DNA from: an uncultured Acidimicrobiia bacterium
GTDB taxonomy: Bacteria; Actinomycetota; Acidimicrobiia; Spongiisociales; JAENVV01
Direction of reading: 5' to 3'
Assembly (NCBI GenBank): GCA_905480085.1
Contig: CAJQPD010000348.1
Location: forward strand, 1-6,190
DNA length: 6,190 bases
Shown: positions 5,386-6,190 of the stretch, in pieces
Position numbering within the stretch: the stretch's first letter is position 1
How the letters are laid out: each line of letters begins with the position of its first letter
Notes under the pieces: generated by a model
Databases searched by the model: none
What the model saw: the letters and a program-made list of their open reading frames with translations, nothing else
What the model was told of the DNA's origin: nothing
Program-made: the position numbers and the translations under genes

Positions 5386-6190
5386 CGACGGCACCCACCA
5401 GCGACCGGACGATCCTCAATCGCTTCGGCCCCTATCTGGTACTACTGGCCGTACTCGTCGCCATTCAACTGTTGGTCAGCGCAGAGTCCTTCCCTGCGCT
5501 GCTCGACGATTTCCTGAAAGATCCGATCGATTCACTCGGAGCTTGGGGTCAGCTCAATCGGCGGACCCATCCCCTCTTCACCCAGTTCTTCGCACCTCTG
5601 ACCAACACCGTCGATTTTGGAATTAGCGCCATCGAGAACATTCTCACCTGGCTGCCTTGGTATGTGATCCCTGCCGGCCTCTTTGCTCTGATCGCTCGCC
5701 GTCGTCGTTTTCTGGACGCGACGGTGGCAGCTGCCGTGATGATTTACCCGGGTCTCGTTGGGCTCTGGGAGCCGACGCTGGAAACGCTGGCGCTCATGTC
5801 CTTTGCCGTATTCGCCTCGGCTGTGATCGGCATCCCCCTGGGTATCTGGGCCGCCTTCCGCCCCCGGGTAGAGGCCGCCCTCAGGCCGTTCCTCGACATC
5901 ATGCAAACGGTCCCGGCCTTCGTCTACTTCCTCCCCCTGCTGGTTCTGTTCGGAATCGGAAAAACCAACGGCGCCATTGCCACCATCATCTACGCCTTGC
6001 CCCCCGTGGTACGTCTCACGACGCTGGGGATCAGACAAGTTCCCGCTCAATCCGTCGAAGCCTCCAATATGTTCGGTGCGTCGGAGCGGCAAACACTTTT
6101 CAAAGTACAAATCCCAACGGCCATGCCGACGATCCTGGCAGGGCTCAGCCAAACGATCATGATGGCACTAGGTATCGTCGTGCTAGCTGC
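5382..6190 (+). CDS. proW: Glycine betaine/proline ABC transporter permease, 3' end outside the window
   Basis: A GTG start at 5382 overlaps the ATPase stop in the sequence GTGA, and the frame stays open to the window end, giving 269 complete codons. Residues about 18-34 form a first membrane segment, followed by a mostly amphipathic stretch (about 36-85). Further hydrophobic segments lie near 92-105, 113-128, 136-157, 180-193 and 197-209. The ProW/OpuAB signature is strong: MQTVPAFVYFLPLLVLFGIG (174-193), ALPPVVRLTTLGIRQVPA (205-222), and the EAA loop from E226-A227-S228 through G232 to I244-P245, which contacts the ATPase. The window ends within the segment after that loop (MMALGIVVLA). The weak GAGG before the GTG and the 4-base overlap imply translation coupled to the ATPase gene. 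It is the membrane channel of the same importer as the neighbouring binding protein and ATPase. Confidence 0.92.
   Translation, partial: MTTAPTSDRTILNRFGPYLVLLAVLVAIQLLVSAESFPALLDDFLKDPIDSLGAWGQLNRRTHPLFTQFFAPLTNTVDFGISAIENILTWLPWYVIPAGLFALIARRRRFLDATVAAAVMIYPGLVGLWEPTLETLALMSFAVFASAVIGIPLGIWAAFRPRVEAALRPFLDIMQTVPAFVYFLPLLVLFGIGKTNGAIATIIYALPPVVRLTTLGIRQVPAQSVEASNMFGASERQTLFKVQIPTAMPTILAGLSQTIMMALGIVVLA

Noticed and set aside
5532..6152. 206-codon minus-strand open frame opposite the permease gene
   Set aside because: The plus-strand frame carries unmistakable ProW motifs; the antisense product is polar and low-complexity.

Overview
The window is a stretch of bacterial chromosome that is probably actinobacterial. 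The clues are a moderately high G+C content, GTG starts, an apparently leaderless start, and a lipoprotein signal of the LVAAACGGDD type followed by threonine-rich spacers. That last style is common in Acidimicrobiia, so the class assignment is an inference from style and not a proof. I see no integrase, transposase, CRISPR array, phage gene or toxin-antitoxin pair, and the region reads as ordinary core or housekeeping DNA.

Left part (1-1134): the 3' end of a small membrane protein gene (1-207) is followed 8 bases later by a second membrane protein gene of unknown function (216-926). They are probably one operon. A tRNA-Arg gene (anticodon ACG) lies on the minus strand at 1061-1134.

Middle (1202-3118): a complete DUF885-family putative metallopeptidase gene on the plus strand, best started at the GTG at 1229. 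It converges on a minus-strand tRNA-Ser gene (anticodon GCT, encoded CCA). Two hairpins lie between them; the larger starts 2 bases after the tRNA CCA end and is probably a terminator.

Right part (3253-6190): a compatible-solute (glycine betaine/proline-betaine type) ABC importer. The lipoprotein solute-binding gene (proX/opuAC-like) is on the minus strand and ends in a strong hairpin. Divergent from it are the ATPase gene (proV-like) and the permease gene (proW-like), which overlap by 4 bases; the permease is cut by the window end. The 54-base divergent region holds a perfect 7-bp inverted repeat and overlapping candidate -10 boxes, so both arms could be controlled from one site. The encoded importer would bind a quaternary ammonium osmolyte outside the membrane, pass it through the permease and power uptake by ATP hydrolysis. 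The ATPase keeps only one CBS-like motif where ProV and OpuAA have two.

I found no convincing new biological system. The points most worth a second look are the shortened regulatory tail of the ATPase, the compact divergent control region, and the unrecognised membrane-protein pair at the left edge.
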